Shown piece by piece: positions 28,366 through 37,503 of a stretch of DNA of 64,000 bases (positions within the stretch are counted from its first letter, which is position 1; each line of letters begins with the position of its first letter). A model generated the notes under the pieces. That model was not told the DNA's origin and did no database searches. It was given only the letters and a program-made list of their open reading frames with translations. The stretch spans positions 431,301 to 495,300 of the forward strand of contig CAWELH010000006.1 in the NCBI GenBank assembly GCA_963809925.1. Reading direction: 5' to 3'. The DNA is from DASQZK01 sp963809925. Lineage in GTDB: Bacteria > Bacteroidota > Bacteroidia > Bacteroidales > GCA-2748055. The position numbers were made by a program, and so were the translations under genes.

Positions 28366-29121
28366 ATGGCATACATTATTGTGTTTCTAATCATTACGAT
28401 TGCTTCTTTCATCTTTGCGATGCTCGGACTTGGTGGTGGAATGGTTTATGTTCCGGTGATCAACTGGTTTGGTTTCGATATGAAAGAGGTAGCAATCCCT
28501 CTTGGTCTTTTGCTGAACGGATTAAATACCCTGTTTGCCCTGATTCCTTTTGCCCGCAAGAAACTTATTGACTGGAAGGGGGGTGCTGTAATGGCAGTGG
28601 CTGCGGTAATTGCTTCGCCGATGGGTTCCTGGTTTGCTCAATATGTTCCGGTAAGTACATTGAAAATATTCTTCGCTGCTATGGTTGTGGTTGCTGCAGT
28701 CAGAACCTTAATGGTATCAGGCAATGCAGAACCCGAATCTATGATGCCTTTTAAAAGACGGGCAATCATTGGACTTTTTGTCGGGATTTTCGCTGGTTTT
28801 ACGGGAGGTATGTTAGGTATTGGTGGCGGCTTTATTATTGCTCCGATTTTAATGTGGATGGGCTATAAGACAAAGGAAGCGGCAGCAACTACAGCTTTCG
28901 TTGTAACATTCTCCTCTTTCTCAGGCTATTTTGGACATATGGCACAAGGACACATGAACTGGACGCTTACTATAATTTTAGTTGTCTCTGTAATCATCGG
29001 TTCTCAGCTTGGGGCAAGATATATGTCTTCCAAAGCTAAATCAAAGCAGGTCAAGATTATATATGCGATTGTATTGCTGATGATAGCGGCGAAATTGATA
29101 ATTGATGTTTTAGCAAAATAA
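28366..29121 (+). CDS. TSUP (TauE/SafE) family inner-membrane transporter
   Basis: The ATG at 28366 (251 residues) starts directly at the first membrane helix (AYIIVFLIITIASFIFAM); an earlier in-frame ATG at 28312 would overlap the porin gene. About eight membrane segments are visible, in two related halves each with the glycine-rich TSUP signature: LGLGGGMVYVPVINW near residue 17 and GGMLGIGGGFIIAPILMWMG near 147. TSUP proteins carry sulfite, sulfoacetate, thiosulfate or small organic acids. The substrate here is not readable; the porin and FmdE-like neighbours point to a common anion. Confidence 0.88.
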   Translation: MAYIIVFLIITIASFIFAMLGLGGGMVYVPVINWFGFDMKEVAIPLGLLLNGLNTLFALIPFARKKLIDWKGGAVMAVAAVIASPMGSWFAQYVPVSTLKIFFAAMVVVAAVRTLMVSGNAEPESMMPFKRRAIIGLFVGIFAGFTGGMLGIGGGFIIAPILMWMGYKTKEAAATTAFVVTFSSFSGYFGHMAQGHMNWTLTIILVVSVIIGSQLGARYMSSKAKSKQVKIIYAIVLLMIAAKLIIDVLAK

Positions 29122-29154
29122 ACTTTTATACTATTCACTTTAAAATTTAATATT

Positions 29155-29757
29155 ATGATTGATCCAAAAGATTGGCTCGAATTCGGTCAAAAGTTTCACG
29201 GACATAAATGTCCTGCTATGCCGATGGGCTTACGAGTTGGTGCAGCTGCAATGAATAAACTTGGAATTGAACGTGCAAAAGACGGACAGATTGTTGCCTT
29301 TGTCGATTTAGGCGATGACCATTGCGCCACTTGTTTTGGTGATGGTTTGCAGGTAATAATGGGAACTACATTTGGCAAGGGCAACCTCAAGAAGACACAT
29401 AAAGGAAAGTGGGCAGTCACCGTAGTTGACAGATCTACCAACAGGGCAGTAAGAGTAACTCCCAGAGCGGAAGCAATGCTAAACAATAAAAAAACAGTAT
29501 TTTTTACCGACTATCGTATGCTAGGTAAACCTGCCAGTACTGTCCCGGCAGAAATAGTTGACCCACTTGTGACCAATGTTATGAATGCACCTGATGATAA
29601 ACTCCTGAGTATTTCCCCCATTTTTGAATACAAACTTGGACCTAAAAAAGACAGTTTTGATAGTTTCGTATGTGAAGAATGCGGTGAGATGACTGTTATG
29701 GAATATGGCAGGATAAAAGGCGATAAAAAGGTTTGTATGGATTGTGCTGCACTATAG
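29155..29757 (+). CDS. FmdE family protein with C-terminal zinc ribbon
   Basis: The protein has 200 residues. The FmdE signature FGQKFHGHKCPAMPMGLR lies at residues ~7-25, followed by DDHCATCFGDGLQVIMGTTFG with further conserved Cys and His. The last 35 residues are a zinc ribbon, CEECG...VCMDC. FmdE-like proteins take their name from a subunit associated with formylmethanofuran dehydrogenase of methanogens; stand-alone bacterial homologues have no established reaction but carry a metal-binding Cys/His site. It is cytosolic (no signal) and the last gene of the TetR-porin-TSUP unit, followed by a terminator. A role in handling a sulfur- or metal-containing compound taken up or exported by its partners is inference only. 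Confidence 0.85.
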   Translation: MIDPKDWLEFGQKFHGHKCPAMPMGLRVGAAAMNKLGIERAKDGQIVAFVDLGDDHCATCFGDGLQVIMGTTFGKGNLKKTHKGKWAVTVVDRSTNRAVRVTPRAEAMLNNKKTVFFTDYRMLGKPASTVPAEIVDPLVTNVMNAPDDKLLSISPIFEYKLGPKKDSFDSFVCEECGEMTVMEYGRIKGDKKVCMDCAAL

Positions 29758-29773
29758 TAATCCCCATTTACTG

Positions 29774-29806
29774 AAATAGCTGAACTATATTGGTTCAGCT
29801 ATTTTC
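29774..29806 (+). terminator. Rho-independent terminator of the TetR-FmdE unit
   Basis: A perfect 12-bp stem, AAATAGCTGAAC (29774-29785) with GTTCAGCTATTT (29793-29804), and a 7-nt loop, 17 bp after the FmdE-like stop codon. Confidence 0.8.
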
Positions 29807-29889
29807 CACCGTATAATCCATAATGCTTAGCAAAGGATGCAAGTTTTCCACTCCTTTTATCGCTTCGATACGGCATTTTCACGTAATAC

Positions 29890-30735
29890 TCATTCGTGTA
29901 TCAGGCGATAACTGCGGGGAGAATGCCTGGTGATCTCTTTAAATTTCCTGTTAAAGTAGGAGATATTCCCAAAACCGGTATTAAAGCAAATACTCGAAAC
30001 CGATTCCGTGGTTTCAATGAGCATTTTACAAGCCTGACTTACCCTCAATTCGTTCACGAATTCGGAGAAATTTGAGCCGGTGTGGCGCTTGAAGAAATTG
30101 CAAAATCCTGATTTCGACAGATTAAATTCATTTGCAATGTTCTCAATTGAAAGGGAATTGTTAAAGTTCTCGAGAATATAGGAATAGATATTATCGATCT
30201 TATTGAGTTTATTATTTGGAATGTTGATCGAATACGTTTTTGCGGAGAGCGTTTGCTTATCGCGAATTTTATAGATGTGATATATTAATTGTAAACTTGC
30301 CATCACCAAATCGACGCCTTTGAGCTTCGCCAATTTTTCAAGTTTCCTCTTACAATACAGAATATCGGATTTGTTTGTAAAATGCAAGCCTTGCTTTGCA
30401 CTATGCAGAAAGCTATTAAAGGGCTGGCATCCATCTGAATAAAATATGTCATTGGTAAGCAGAAGCTCTTTGAACTTGAGAACCAGGAGACAGGAGTCTT
30501 CCCGTGTATTTTCAAATTTCCATTTGTGTGGCAGCGTCGGCGCCAGGAATGCCATGTCGGTTCCTTCAAAATTACCAATATGATTCCCAACAAACCTTTT
30601 CCCTGACGCATTCAAAATTATTATTAATTCAAATTCGGGATGAATATGGTAAGGATAATCCAATGCAAAACTCTCACTTTTGACTACAGAGATAATTTCA
30701 TCTGTCTTAAGAGGGACCTTTTCAAGAAACAGCAT
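29890..30735 (-). CDS. AraC family transcriptional regulator
   Basis: The protein has 281 residues. The N-terminal half is a cupin-like sensor domain (YPYHIHPEFELIIILNASG, FVGNHIGNFEG). The C-terminal ~100 residues hold two helix-turn-helix units: LSIENIANEFNLSKSGFCNF and SVSSICFNTGFGNISYFNRK, ending FKEITRHSPRSYR. Cupin-type AraC regulators usually sense sugars. It is divergent from the GH30-SDR-Gfo/Idh operon with a 214-bp gap, so it probably activates that operon. Confidence 0.92.
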   Translation of the reverse strand: MLFLEKVPLKTDEIISVVKSESFALDYPYHIHPEFELIIILNASGKRFVGNHIGNFEGTDMAFLAPTLPHKWKFENTREDSCLLVLKFKELLLTNDIFYSDGCQPFNSFLHSAKQGLHFTNKSDILYCKRKLEKLAKLKGVDLVMASLQLIYHIYKIRDKQTLSAKTYSINIPNNKLNKIDNIYSYILENFNNSLSIENIANEFNLSKSGFCNFFKRHTGSNFSEFVNELRVSQACKMLIETTESVSSICFNTGFGNISYFNRKFKEITRHSPRSYRLIHE

Positions 30736-30750
30736 ATAACAAATACTTTA

Positions 30751-30840
30751 TATCAATATATTTAGCAATAATAGATATATAGTATCAATAATTCAAATAT
30801 AGTGTTAGTTTTTATTCACTTCCGGACCTACTATTGTAGG
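30751..30840. promoter_or_regulatory. Divergent control region between the AraC gene and the GH30 operon
   Basis: Two direct copies of TATCAATA (30751-30758 and 30783-30790, 32 bp or about three helical turns apart) fit the direct-repeat arrangement of AraC-family sites. A separate palindrome CCTAC-TATT-GTAGG lies at 30827-30840. Which of these is bound is not known. Confidence 0.3.
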
Positions 30841-30949
30841 AATGGGTTTTCCTGATACCGTCCGCTGTTTTAGTATAGAGTGGTAGCGGTTTATAACTGC
30901 TTGGCGGTAAGGGTATGAGGGAAGATGACACTAACTAAAATCAACAATT

Positions 30950-33900
30950 ATGAAATTCAGGATTATACTTTTGACGGTTGCGCTTATTGCCGCCTCAGCA
31001 AATGTGCATTCACAATCAACGGGCTTGTCCCTTGATTTTTCACTGCCTCTGGATGGAGGATGGAAGACTGGTACACAATACAGCCTTCATCTCGAAAATG
31101 GATCAATGAGATCAGATGTCGATAAATTTGCAGCCTGGGCAGGGTTTAAGTATGTATTGCCCTCCACCTTGGATATTTCCGCAAATCCGATCGTTAGTCT
31201 TAAGCTCAAAGGCAGCTTGCCTTTCGTGTTTTATGTTTATCTCACCGATTCAGTTAACAATGTTTTACGGTCTTCAAGGGTATATTATTCAGGGGATAAA
31301 TTTGGGGAATATTTATTCGAATTTACCAATCCCGGAAGTGTGGATCTCACGAAAGTTAAAGAACTGATATTTGCAGTAAACGGAGATGCATTGTCATGGA
31401 GTGGCACCTTTTGGATGGATGATCTGAGGATAGGAGACCAGGCGACGAAAATAGCCGGTCTGGCAAGTGCCATGGACATAATAGTGGCTGCAAATACATC
31501 ATCCGTAACGGTACAGCTCACAGATATAATAAATGCCGGTTCACTGAATTTATCCGGTGGAGATGCGCTAATTGAAAACGTGGCATTTTCTGCAATTTCA
31601 AATCAAAGGGCAACTCTGACATTTGATTGTAAACCCGATGCCACCGGATCAGATATTGTTACTATAACGGCCATAGGAGCGAACGGATACAATGACTATC
31701 CGGTGGATTTCAATTTAACAGTAGAGGGAAATAACGCTCCGGTAATGAATGCTATCAATGATATTGACGCCCCTGTCGGACAAAATATTGAGGTTATGCT
31801 GGCCGGTATTTCCGATGCAAATTCATCACTTGAACAAGCGATTAACATCTCAGTTACCAACAGCGATGAACTCGTGATCTCTAATCCTGAAGTCAGCTAT
31901 GATCACAAGAGTCCCTATGCTAAATTGACATTTACAACATTGCAAGCCGGGACATCCACCATTGATGTTGAGCTACAGGATGACGGTGCTGCCAACAATT
32001 CTTCGACCTACTCTTTTAACGTAGTTGTTTACGATAATTTTAACAATCCGCCAAATTTTGATATCCAGGCGCTGAATGAGATGTTTCTAAGTAATGGGTC
32101 GATAGAAATCCCGCTGAAAAATGTGACGGATGGTGACGACAATTCACAAATTTTAAACTACTCGGCAAACAGTTTAAATACAGCAGTAATTTCGAATCCA
32201 GTACAGATTTCATATATCGAAGGGAATCCTTCGAAGCCAAAAATAATCTGCAATGCAATTGCTATAGGGGTTGCCCAAATTGAAGTGAGTGTGTCCGATG
32301 AAGCTGCGGGTTCAGGCAACGGGAACCAGACAAGCACTAAAATAATAACGGTTGATGTTATCGAAGCTCCCCTGACCGGATTAATCATCGACCCCGCAAA
32401 TTTTGATGCGGATTATGCTGCCCAAAAATATAAGATTGAAAGTGAAGGGATTTCCCAAACCATTTCAAATGTAGTTTTTGACGGCTCAGAGTGTTTACAC
32501 ATCAACTGTATCAGCAAGGATACATGGACCGGGTTTTGGTACAGGACCCCCGATCTGGATCTATCCAAAAATCCCTATATAAGTTACGAAGTATACTCTG
32601 TGGGTAATGCCATTCAGACACACGCCTATTTTTATGATAATTTTGGAGAGCGAAATGTTGATGGGGCCCATGCCGAACGGAAAGATGTCCCTGCCAACCA
32701 ATGGACAACCGTACTTTTGGATTACAGGCAGGCTGGAGAATTGCTGGGCAGCGGCGGTGAGCTGATCAATATTTCACGCCTGGATACGATACTGTTCAAT
32801 TATCACCCAAGTTTTGGCTGGCCCTTTACCGATTACGTCGGGGAGTTGTATATCAGAAACATAAGAATTGGTGATGCGGTGACGATTGCTCCGGTTCTGA
32901 CTCCTTCGGCTACACTTGACGACATCCCCGATCAATCTGTGTTTGTCAATACCGGATCATACAGTCTTACGATCGGAGGGATTTCTGCCGGCGAAAATAG
33001 CCTGTCGGAACCTGTGGCAACGCTTACATTTAACCAATCGCAAACCGTATTTTCGGGTATCACGTTGTCGTCTATAAATAGTTCTGGTGAAGCGGAATTA
33101 AACTATACTACTTCAGAAAATGAAGGATCCGTGAGTGTAACTATTGAGATCTCTGCTTCCGGCTCTGAAAGTGTATCGAAAAGCTTTGTGCTTGCAGCCA
33201 TTGATAACCAGGCAACCAACCTTACAACCATCGATATAGACCTTTCTGAACGCAACCAGCGCTTCTTTGGATTCGGGGCTTACCGTCCGGACAGAAACTA
33301 TATTGATCAGTTCGTCAGTGATGCCGGCGGTACTATCGTTCGCTTACAAATCAATGGAGATGATATAGAACCTTTGAATGATAATTCGAACCCTGATGCA
33401 CTTGATAAATCAAACCTTGATTATTCGCATTTAGATCTCGACTATATAAAATATATTCATGAGGCTGGTGTAGAGCAATTTTTTGTTACCGTATTTACTG
33501 CGCCTTCATGGATGAAGCAAAATTTAAGTACCAACTTCCAACAACCTCAGGCTCCAAGCTGGGAATCAACCACCAATAAGGTAGATCCCATTTATTATGA
33601 TGAATATATCGAATTCATGGTGGCAATTGTGGAAATAATAAAAGAGGAAACAGGGGTTGAATTGGCCGGTATTTGCCCGCAGAATGAACCCGCTTTTTGC
33701 GAGCCCTATGTATCCGGGATACTGGATCCGGTTCATATGGCAGAAGTGTGTGGCATGCTGGGTGAAAAACTTGCACAAAAAGGCTTTACTACCAGGGTGA
33801 TTAACTCCGAACAGGTATTTAACCAGTCACACTATTCTGTAAATGAGTATATTGACCAGGTGCAACTCAATGCTAAAGCCAATCAGTATACGCAAATCAT

Positions 33901-35080
33901 CGGGATGCATTATCCCGATAACAATGCCGCAGCCTGGGCCGGTCAGTATGCAAATTGCCAGGAAGGAAGCTATCCGAAGGAATTGTGGGCTACTGAATGT
34001 GCTGCTGAAGGCAACGATTGGGCAAATGTAATGAGTAATATCGGTGAGATCATGACCGGACTGAACAATGGGCTCAGCTCATGGGCTGTTGCTTCATGGA
34101 ACCGCGGACCCTTATTCAGCAATGACTATAATCCGGTGGGTGACCAGCTTGGGGTCGTGTATGGTGGAACTCCAAGCAGGCACTTTTATGCCCTCAAGAA
34201 TTTGTACCAGTCCATCAGACCTGGTGCCTATCATGTAGCATCAACATCAGACAATAGCGTGATCAAAACAACGGTCTTTATAAACGACAGTGATTCAAGC
34301 CTGGCGATTATTTTGCAAAATACCGGTAATGCTGCCGTTAAATGCAGGTTAACAGGTGATTTAATCCCAAAAGCATATAAAGCATACCGCACCAGCCTGG
34401 CTGAAAAATATGTTGAGACTGATCCGTTTTACGAAGGAATCATTCTGCTTCCTGCTTCCAGCATTACAACCTTGATTGGCAAAACAGGAGCGAATAATGC
34501 GCCAACGATGGATCCGCTGGCTGATATTGAATTACTAAGTGGTGATGGTGAACAGGTAATTAATTTAAAGGGCATCACGGATGGCGATGTAAGCGACCAG
34601 GAATTGTCTTTGACTGCAACTGTTTCTCCAGCCGGAATTATTACCGATCCTATTATCACCTATTCTTCTCCTGATGCCACAGGTTCCTTAACCTTTTCGA
34701 CCTTGTCAGACCAGGCAGGAACGGCAGTTATTACCATCACCGTAAAAGATAATGGTGGAACAGAGAATGGTGGGATTGATTCTCTTAAAATGTCTTTTTC
34801 GGTTGTTGTATCGTTGGAAGACGGGATAGAAGATTTGTCGTCACTGATAAAATACTATCCCAACCCAGTGAAAGACAAACTAATGATTCAGCTTCCTGAA
34901 GCATCTGACAATACTTCAATTTATATATATAATTCGATGGGGATGATGATCGGGAACCATGATATCAATGTTACGGGAAATCATATGAGTATAGATATGT
35001 CGGAATTATCGTCAGGTTTATATTTCGTAGAAATCAGATCAAACAAACTTCATCAGATACTAAAAATTGTAAAAGAATAA
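30950..35080 (+). CDS. Multidomain GH30-type glycoside hydrolase with T9SS sorting domain
   Basis: A signal peptide (residues 1-22, ending in HSQS) starts this 1376-residue protein. Residues ~23-760 are beta-domains: two carbohydrate-binding-like modules (KYVLPSTLDISANPIVSLKL, TWTGFWYRTPDLDLSKNPYI) and cadherin/Ig-like repeats (NNAPVMNAINDIDAPVGQNI). The (beta/alpha)8 GH30 domain spans ~762-1180, starting at QRFFGFGAYRPDRNY. Glu913 (ICPQNEPAF) is the expected acid/base and Glu1016 (LWATECAAEG) the nucleophile. A last Ig-like domain precedes the T9SS sorting domain (IKYYPNPVKDK, SMGMMIG, LSSGLYFVEI). GH30 members cleave beta-glucans, xylans, fucosides or galactans; subfamily is unclear. It leads an operon with an SDR and a Gfo/Idh protein. 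Confidence 0.85.
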   Translation: MKFRIILLTVALIAASANVHSQSTGLSLDFSLPLDGGWKTGTQYSLHLENGSMRSDVDKFAAWAGFKYVLPSTLDISANPIVSLKLKGSLPFVFYVYLTDSVNNVLRSSRVYYSGDKFGEYLFEFTNPGSVDLTKVKELIFAVNGDALSWSGTFWMDDLRIGDQATKIAGLASAMDIIVAANTSSVTVQLTDIINAGSLNLSGGDALIENVAFSAISNQRATLTFDCKPDATGSDIVTITAIGANGYNDYPVDFNLTVEGNNAPVMNAINDIDAPVGQNIEVMLAGISDANSSLEQAINISVTNSDELVISNPEVSYDHKSPYAKLTFTTLQAGTSTIDVELQDDGAANNSSTYSFNVVVYDNFNNPPNFDIQALNEMFLSNGSIEIPLKNVTDGDDNSQILNYSANSLNTAVISNPVQISYIEGNPSKPKIICNAIAIGVAQIEVSVSDEAAGSGNGNQTSTKIITVDVIEAPLTGLIIDPANFDADYAAQKYKIESEGISQTISNVVFDGSECLHINCISKDTWTGFWYRTPDLDLSKNPYISYEVYSVGNAIQTHAYFYDNFGERNVDGAHAERKDVPANQWTTVLLDYRQAGELLGSGGELINISRLDTILFNYHPSFGWPFTDYVGELYIRNIRIGDAVTIAPVLTPSATLDDIPDQSVFVNTGSYSLTIGGISAGENSLSEPVATLTFNQSQTVFSGITLSSINSSGEAELNYTTSENEGSVSVTIEISASGSESVSKSFVLAAIDNQATNLTTIDIDLSERNQRFFGFGAYRPDRNYIDQFVSDAGGTIVRLQINGDDIEPLNDNSNPDALDKSNLDYSHLDLDYIKYIHEAGVEQFFVTVFTAPSWMKQNLSTNFQQPQAPSWESTTNKVDPIYYDEYIEFMVAIVEIIKEETGVELAGICPQNEPAFCEPYVSGILDPVHMAEVCGMLGEKLAQKGFTTRVINSEQVFNQSHYSVNEYIDQVQLNAKANQYTQIIGMHYPDNNAAAWAGQYANCQEGSYPKELWATECAAEGNDWANVMSNIGEIMTGLNNGLSSWAVASWNRGPLFSNDYNPVGDQLGVVYGGTPSRHFYALKNLYQSIRPGAYHVASTSDNSVIKTTVFINDSDSSLAIILQNTGNAAVKCRLTGDLIPKAYKAYRTSLAEKYVETDPFYEGIILLPASSITTLIGKTGANNAPTMDPLADIELLSGDGEQVINLKGITDGDVSDQELSLTATVSPAGIITDPIITYSSPDATGSLTFSTLSDQAGTAVITITVKDNGGTENGGIDSLKMSFSVVVSLEDGIEDLSSLIKYYPNPVKDKLMIQLPEASDNTSIYIYNSMGMMIGNHDINVTGNHMSIDMSELSSGLYFVEIRSNKLHQILKIVKE

Positions 35081-35101
35081 ATCAATTATAACCTTTATAA
35101 T

Positions 35102-36112
35102 ATGAAAATACTATTTATAGGAGGTACTGGAAATATTTCAGGTGCCTGCACACGTGAAGCCCTGAGACAGGGGATGGAGGTCTATCATTTAAACAGAGGT
35201 AGTTCCGGTAAAAAAGCTCCGGAAGGGGTTATCACCATCACTGCTGATATAAATGAATCAGGCGAAGTGACAAAAAAACTGAAAGGTCTTAAATTTGATG
35301 CCGTAGCTAATTTTGTTGCCTTTAAAGCTGAAGATATTGAAAGAGACTATCTGCTGTTTAAAGACATTACTTCCCAGTATTTATTTATCAGTTCTGCCTC
35401 TGCCTACCAAAAGCCACTTTCTCACCCTATCGTAACGGAGTCAACCCCACTGAAGAATCCTTTCTGGGACTATTCGAGGGATAAAATTGCCTGCGAGGAT
35501 AAGCTTAACACCCTTTACCGGGAGAATGATTTTCCAATAACCATTGTTCGTCCGTCGCTAACTTACGACACTGTAATTCCGGTAGCCCTGGGCAGCTGGG
35601 ACGATTATACCATCGTGAAACGTATGCTGGCGGGTAAACCTGTCGTGGTTCAGGGCGACGGAACTTCGCTCTGGACAATCACACATTCTGAAGACTTCGC
35701 CATAGGTTTTGTTGGCTTGCTTGGCCATCAGCAGGCCATTGGGCATGCTTTTCATATCACTTCAGACGAGATTCTTACATGGGATCAGATCTATGAAGCC
35801 GTTGGCGCTGCCGTTGGAGTTAAACCTAATATTGTACACGTTTCTTCTGATTTTATCGCAGGAGTGGTAAAGGAAATAGGTCAGGACTGGCTGGTGGGTA
35901 ATTTCCTGGGTGATAAATCCATTAGTGCCGTATTCGACAATTCAAAGATTAAATCCTTCGTTCCGGAATTTAAAGCTACCATTCCTTTCAAAAAAGGAAT
36001 AAAACGGACCATTGAATGGTTCCAGGCTGATGAAAGCCGCATGAAAATCAATGAATTCTGGAATGAAACCATTGATGCTATTTTAGAGCGCTACAATAAA
36101 GTAGGCAAGTAA
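35102..36112 (+). CDS. NAD-dependent epimerase/dehydratase-like protein (atypical extended SDR)
   Basis: The gene starts 21 bp after the GH30 gene. The Rossmann motif FIGGTGNISG is at residues 5-14, and HLNRGSS follows the second strand, as in CSP41-like or isoflavone-reductase-like SDRs. The usual Tyr-x3-Lys is present only as YSRDKIACED (Tyr126, Lys130), with the SSASAYQKP block before it. IVRPSLTYDT and TITHSEDFAIGFVGLL match the family's substrate and C-terminal parts. The protein is cytosolic with 336 residues. In this operon it may modify a nucleotide-sugar or free sugar released by the GH30 enzyme, but no substrate can be assigned. Confidence 0.8.
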   Translation: MKILFIGGTGNISGACTREALRQGMEVYHLNRGSSGKKAPEGVITITADINESGEVTKKLKGLKFDAVANFVAFKAEDIERDYLLFKDITSQYLFISSASAYQKPLSHPIVTESTPLKNPFWDYSRDKIACEDKLNTLYRENDFPITIVRPSLTYDTVIPVALGSWDDYTIVKRMLAGKPVVVQGDGTSLWTITHSEDFAIGFVGLLGHQQAIGHAFHITSDEILTWDQIYEAVGAAVGVKPNIVHVSSDFIAGVVKEIGQDWLVGNFLGDKSISAVFDNSKIKSFVPEFKATIPFKKGIKRTIEWFQADESRMKINEFWNETIDAILERYNKVGK

Positions 36113-36177
36113 TAAAGCGCACTTTTTTCAAGAACATTGAATACAAAAATGATCTATAACAATAAAAAAAAACAGAT

Positions 36178-37158
36178 ATGGAACCAGTATATCAAGCCGC
36201 ATTAATAGGCTGCGGCGATTATTTAAGATGGGAAATTGATACCCTGAATGCTTCAAAACACCTGAATGTTAAATACACCTACGATACCGACAGCGCAAAG
36301 AGTGAAAAACGGGCAAAACAATTATCCGCCAAACAGGTACAATCGGCCGACGATATTTTTAGTGATGAAGCTATAAAAGTTGTATTGGTGTTTACACCTC
36401 CTTTTGCAAGAGAGGAATACTTCAGGAAGGCCGTGGAAAGCGGGAAGCATATTATCACTACTAAACCGCTCGCTCCAAATCTTTCGGCTGCAGAAAACCT
36501 TTACAAAATGGTTCAGAACAAGGTGAACTGTTCTGTTTTTTATGGACGCACCGGCGATTCCTCTGCTGACACACTTAAGAGAATCCTGGATTCAGGCGAA
36601 ATTGGCCAACTGGCAATTTATAAGGAAGACTGGTTTCACCACTACCCCACATGGAACAAATGGGCAACCATGAAAGACAAAAATGGTGGCCCCTTTATGG
36701 ATGCAATGGTCCATAACCTGAATAAATCGAGGTATCTAATCGGGTCGAAAGTAAAAAATGTGGTTTTCTCCTCTGAGAATTATGCCCAGAAACTGGATTG
36801 CAACGATACGGAATTTATGCAGGTGTACTTTGAGAACGGAAGTGTCGCCTACCTGTTTATTACCTGGGCTGCCGACCTGCCCGTTTACGATCCGACGGGA
36901 AATGACCGGGAACATTTTGGCATACAGCATCTCATTACCAACCAGGGCTGGTACATCAGTTTCACAGAGATAAATGGTGTCAGCAGCATCAAAGCAGTTA
37001 AGGAAGATAAGGTGAAATCATGGCCGGTTGTGAAAAACGCGCTGACTCCCTACGACGATTTTGTCATGAACATTGAAAAAGGGATTGCCCAGCCTTTCGA
37101 CATAAAAGATGCCATTATTGATATAGAAATATTAAATAAGGCCTATAAACTGGGATAG
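36178..37158 (+). CDS. Gfo/Idh/MocA family oxidoreductase, cytosolic
   Basis: The protein has 326 residues with no signal peptide, unlike the Tat-exported homologue at 18916. The N-terminal nucleotide-binding motif is modified (ALIGCGDYLRWEI rather than GxGxxG with a small side chain). VVLVFTPPFAREEYF and KHIITTKPLAPN hold the conserved segments; the KPL Lys is the family catalytic residue. GPFMDAMVHNLNKSRYLIG matches the GG..D...H.ID part of the substrate domain with Asn replacing Ile-Asp. It is third in the GH30 operon, 65 bp after the SDR gene, so it probably acts on a sugar from the same pathway. A bidirectional terminator follows. Confidence 0.85.
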   Translation: MEPVYQAALIGCGDYLRWEIDTLNASKHLNVKYTYDTDSAKSEKRAKQLSAKQVQSADDIFSDEAIKVVLVFTPPFAREEYFRKAVESGKHIITTKPLAPNLSAAENLYKMVQNKVNCSVFYGRTGDSSADTLKRILDSGEIGQLAIYKEDWFHHYPTWNKWATMKDKNGGPFMDAMVHNLNKSRYLIGSKVKNVVFSSENYAQKLDCNDTEFMQVYFENGSVAYLFITWAADLPVYDPTGNDREHFGIQHLITNQGWYISFTEINGVSSIKAVKEDKVKSWPVVKNALTPYDDFVMNIEKGIAQPFDIKDAIIDIEILNKAYKLG

Positions 37159-37230
37159 ATGATGCAGGTACGCCTGTAAATCGGAAGCACGGCCCAAGAG
37201 GGTGTGTTTTAATAAAACTTACTTTAAAAG

Positions 37231-37266
37231 AGAAAGCCATGTAAATTACATACATGGCTTTCTTTG
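37231..37266. terminator. Bidirectional terminator between Gfo/Idh gene and tRNA
   Basis: A perfect 13-bp stem (37231-37243 with 37251-37263) and a 7-nt loop; T-rich on the + side (TTTCTTT) and preceded by TTTAAAAG, so it can serve both the + strand operon and the minus-strand tRNA. Confidence 0.8.
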
Positions 37267-37340
37267 TGGGCCCAGCTGGGCTCGAACCAGCGACACCCTG
37301 ATTATGAGTCAGGTGCTCTAACCAGCTGAGCTATGGGCCC
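37267..37340 (-). tRNA. tRNA with CAU anticodon (Met or lysidine-type Ile2)
   Basis: This is a 74-nt cloverleaf on the minus strand. The acceptor stem GGGCCCA/TGGGCCC has 7 perfect pairs with discriminator A; the D-arm is GCTC...GAGC; the anticodon stem CCTGA/TCAGG encloses loop CTCATAA (anticodon CAT); the T-arm is GCTGG-TTCGAGC-CCAGC. CCA is not encoded. It is not an initiator, since position 1-72 is paired. Elongator Met and Ile2 cannot be told apart by eye. Confidence 0.95.
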
Positions 37341-37429
37341 GAAAATTTTTGCAAGCTGGAATTTGGGACTGCAATAATACACAAATGTCGGAAAATATTC
37401 AATAGTTATTTGTGAATTCAGGAATATTT

Positions 37430-37460
37430 GAACCACATAAGGCACATAAGGTCACATAAG
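37430..37460 (+). repeat. Dispersed triple ACATAAG repeat, left copy
   Basis: Starts GAACCACATAAGGC; three ACATAAG words are spaced 9-10 bp (about one helical turn). Other copies lie at 45403, 58151, 58412, 58673, 58934 and 62304, and inverted at 38082-38115. This copy and the inverted one bracket the GxxExxY gene. Confidence 0.85.
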
Positions 37461-37503
37461 GGGGGCGTCTTTTGTTTTGTCTGATTCTTGTGTTGTTCTG
37501 ATA

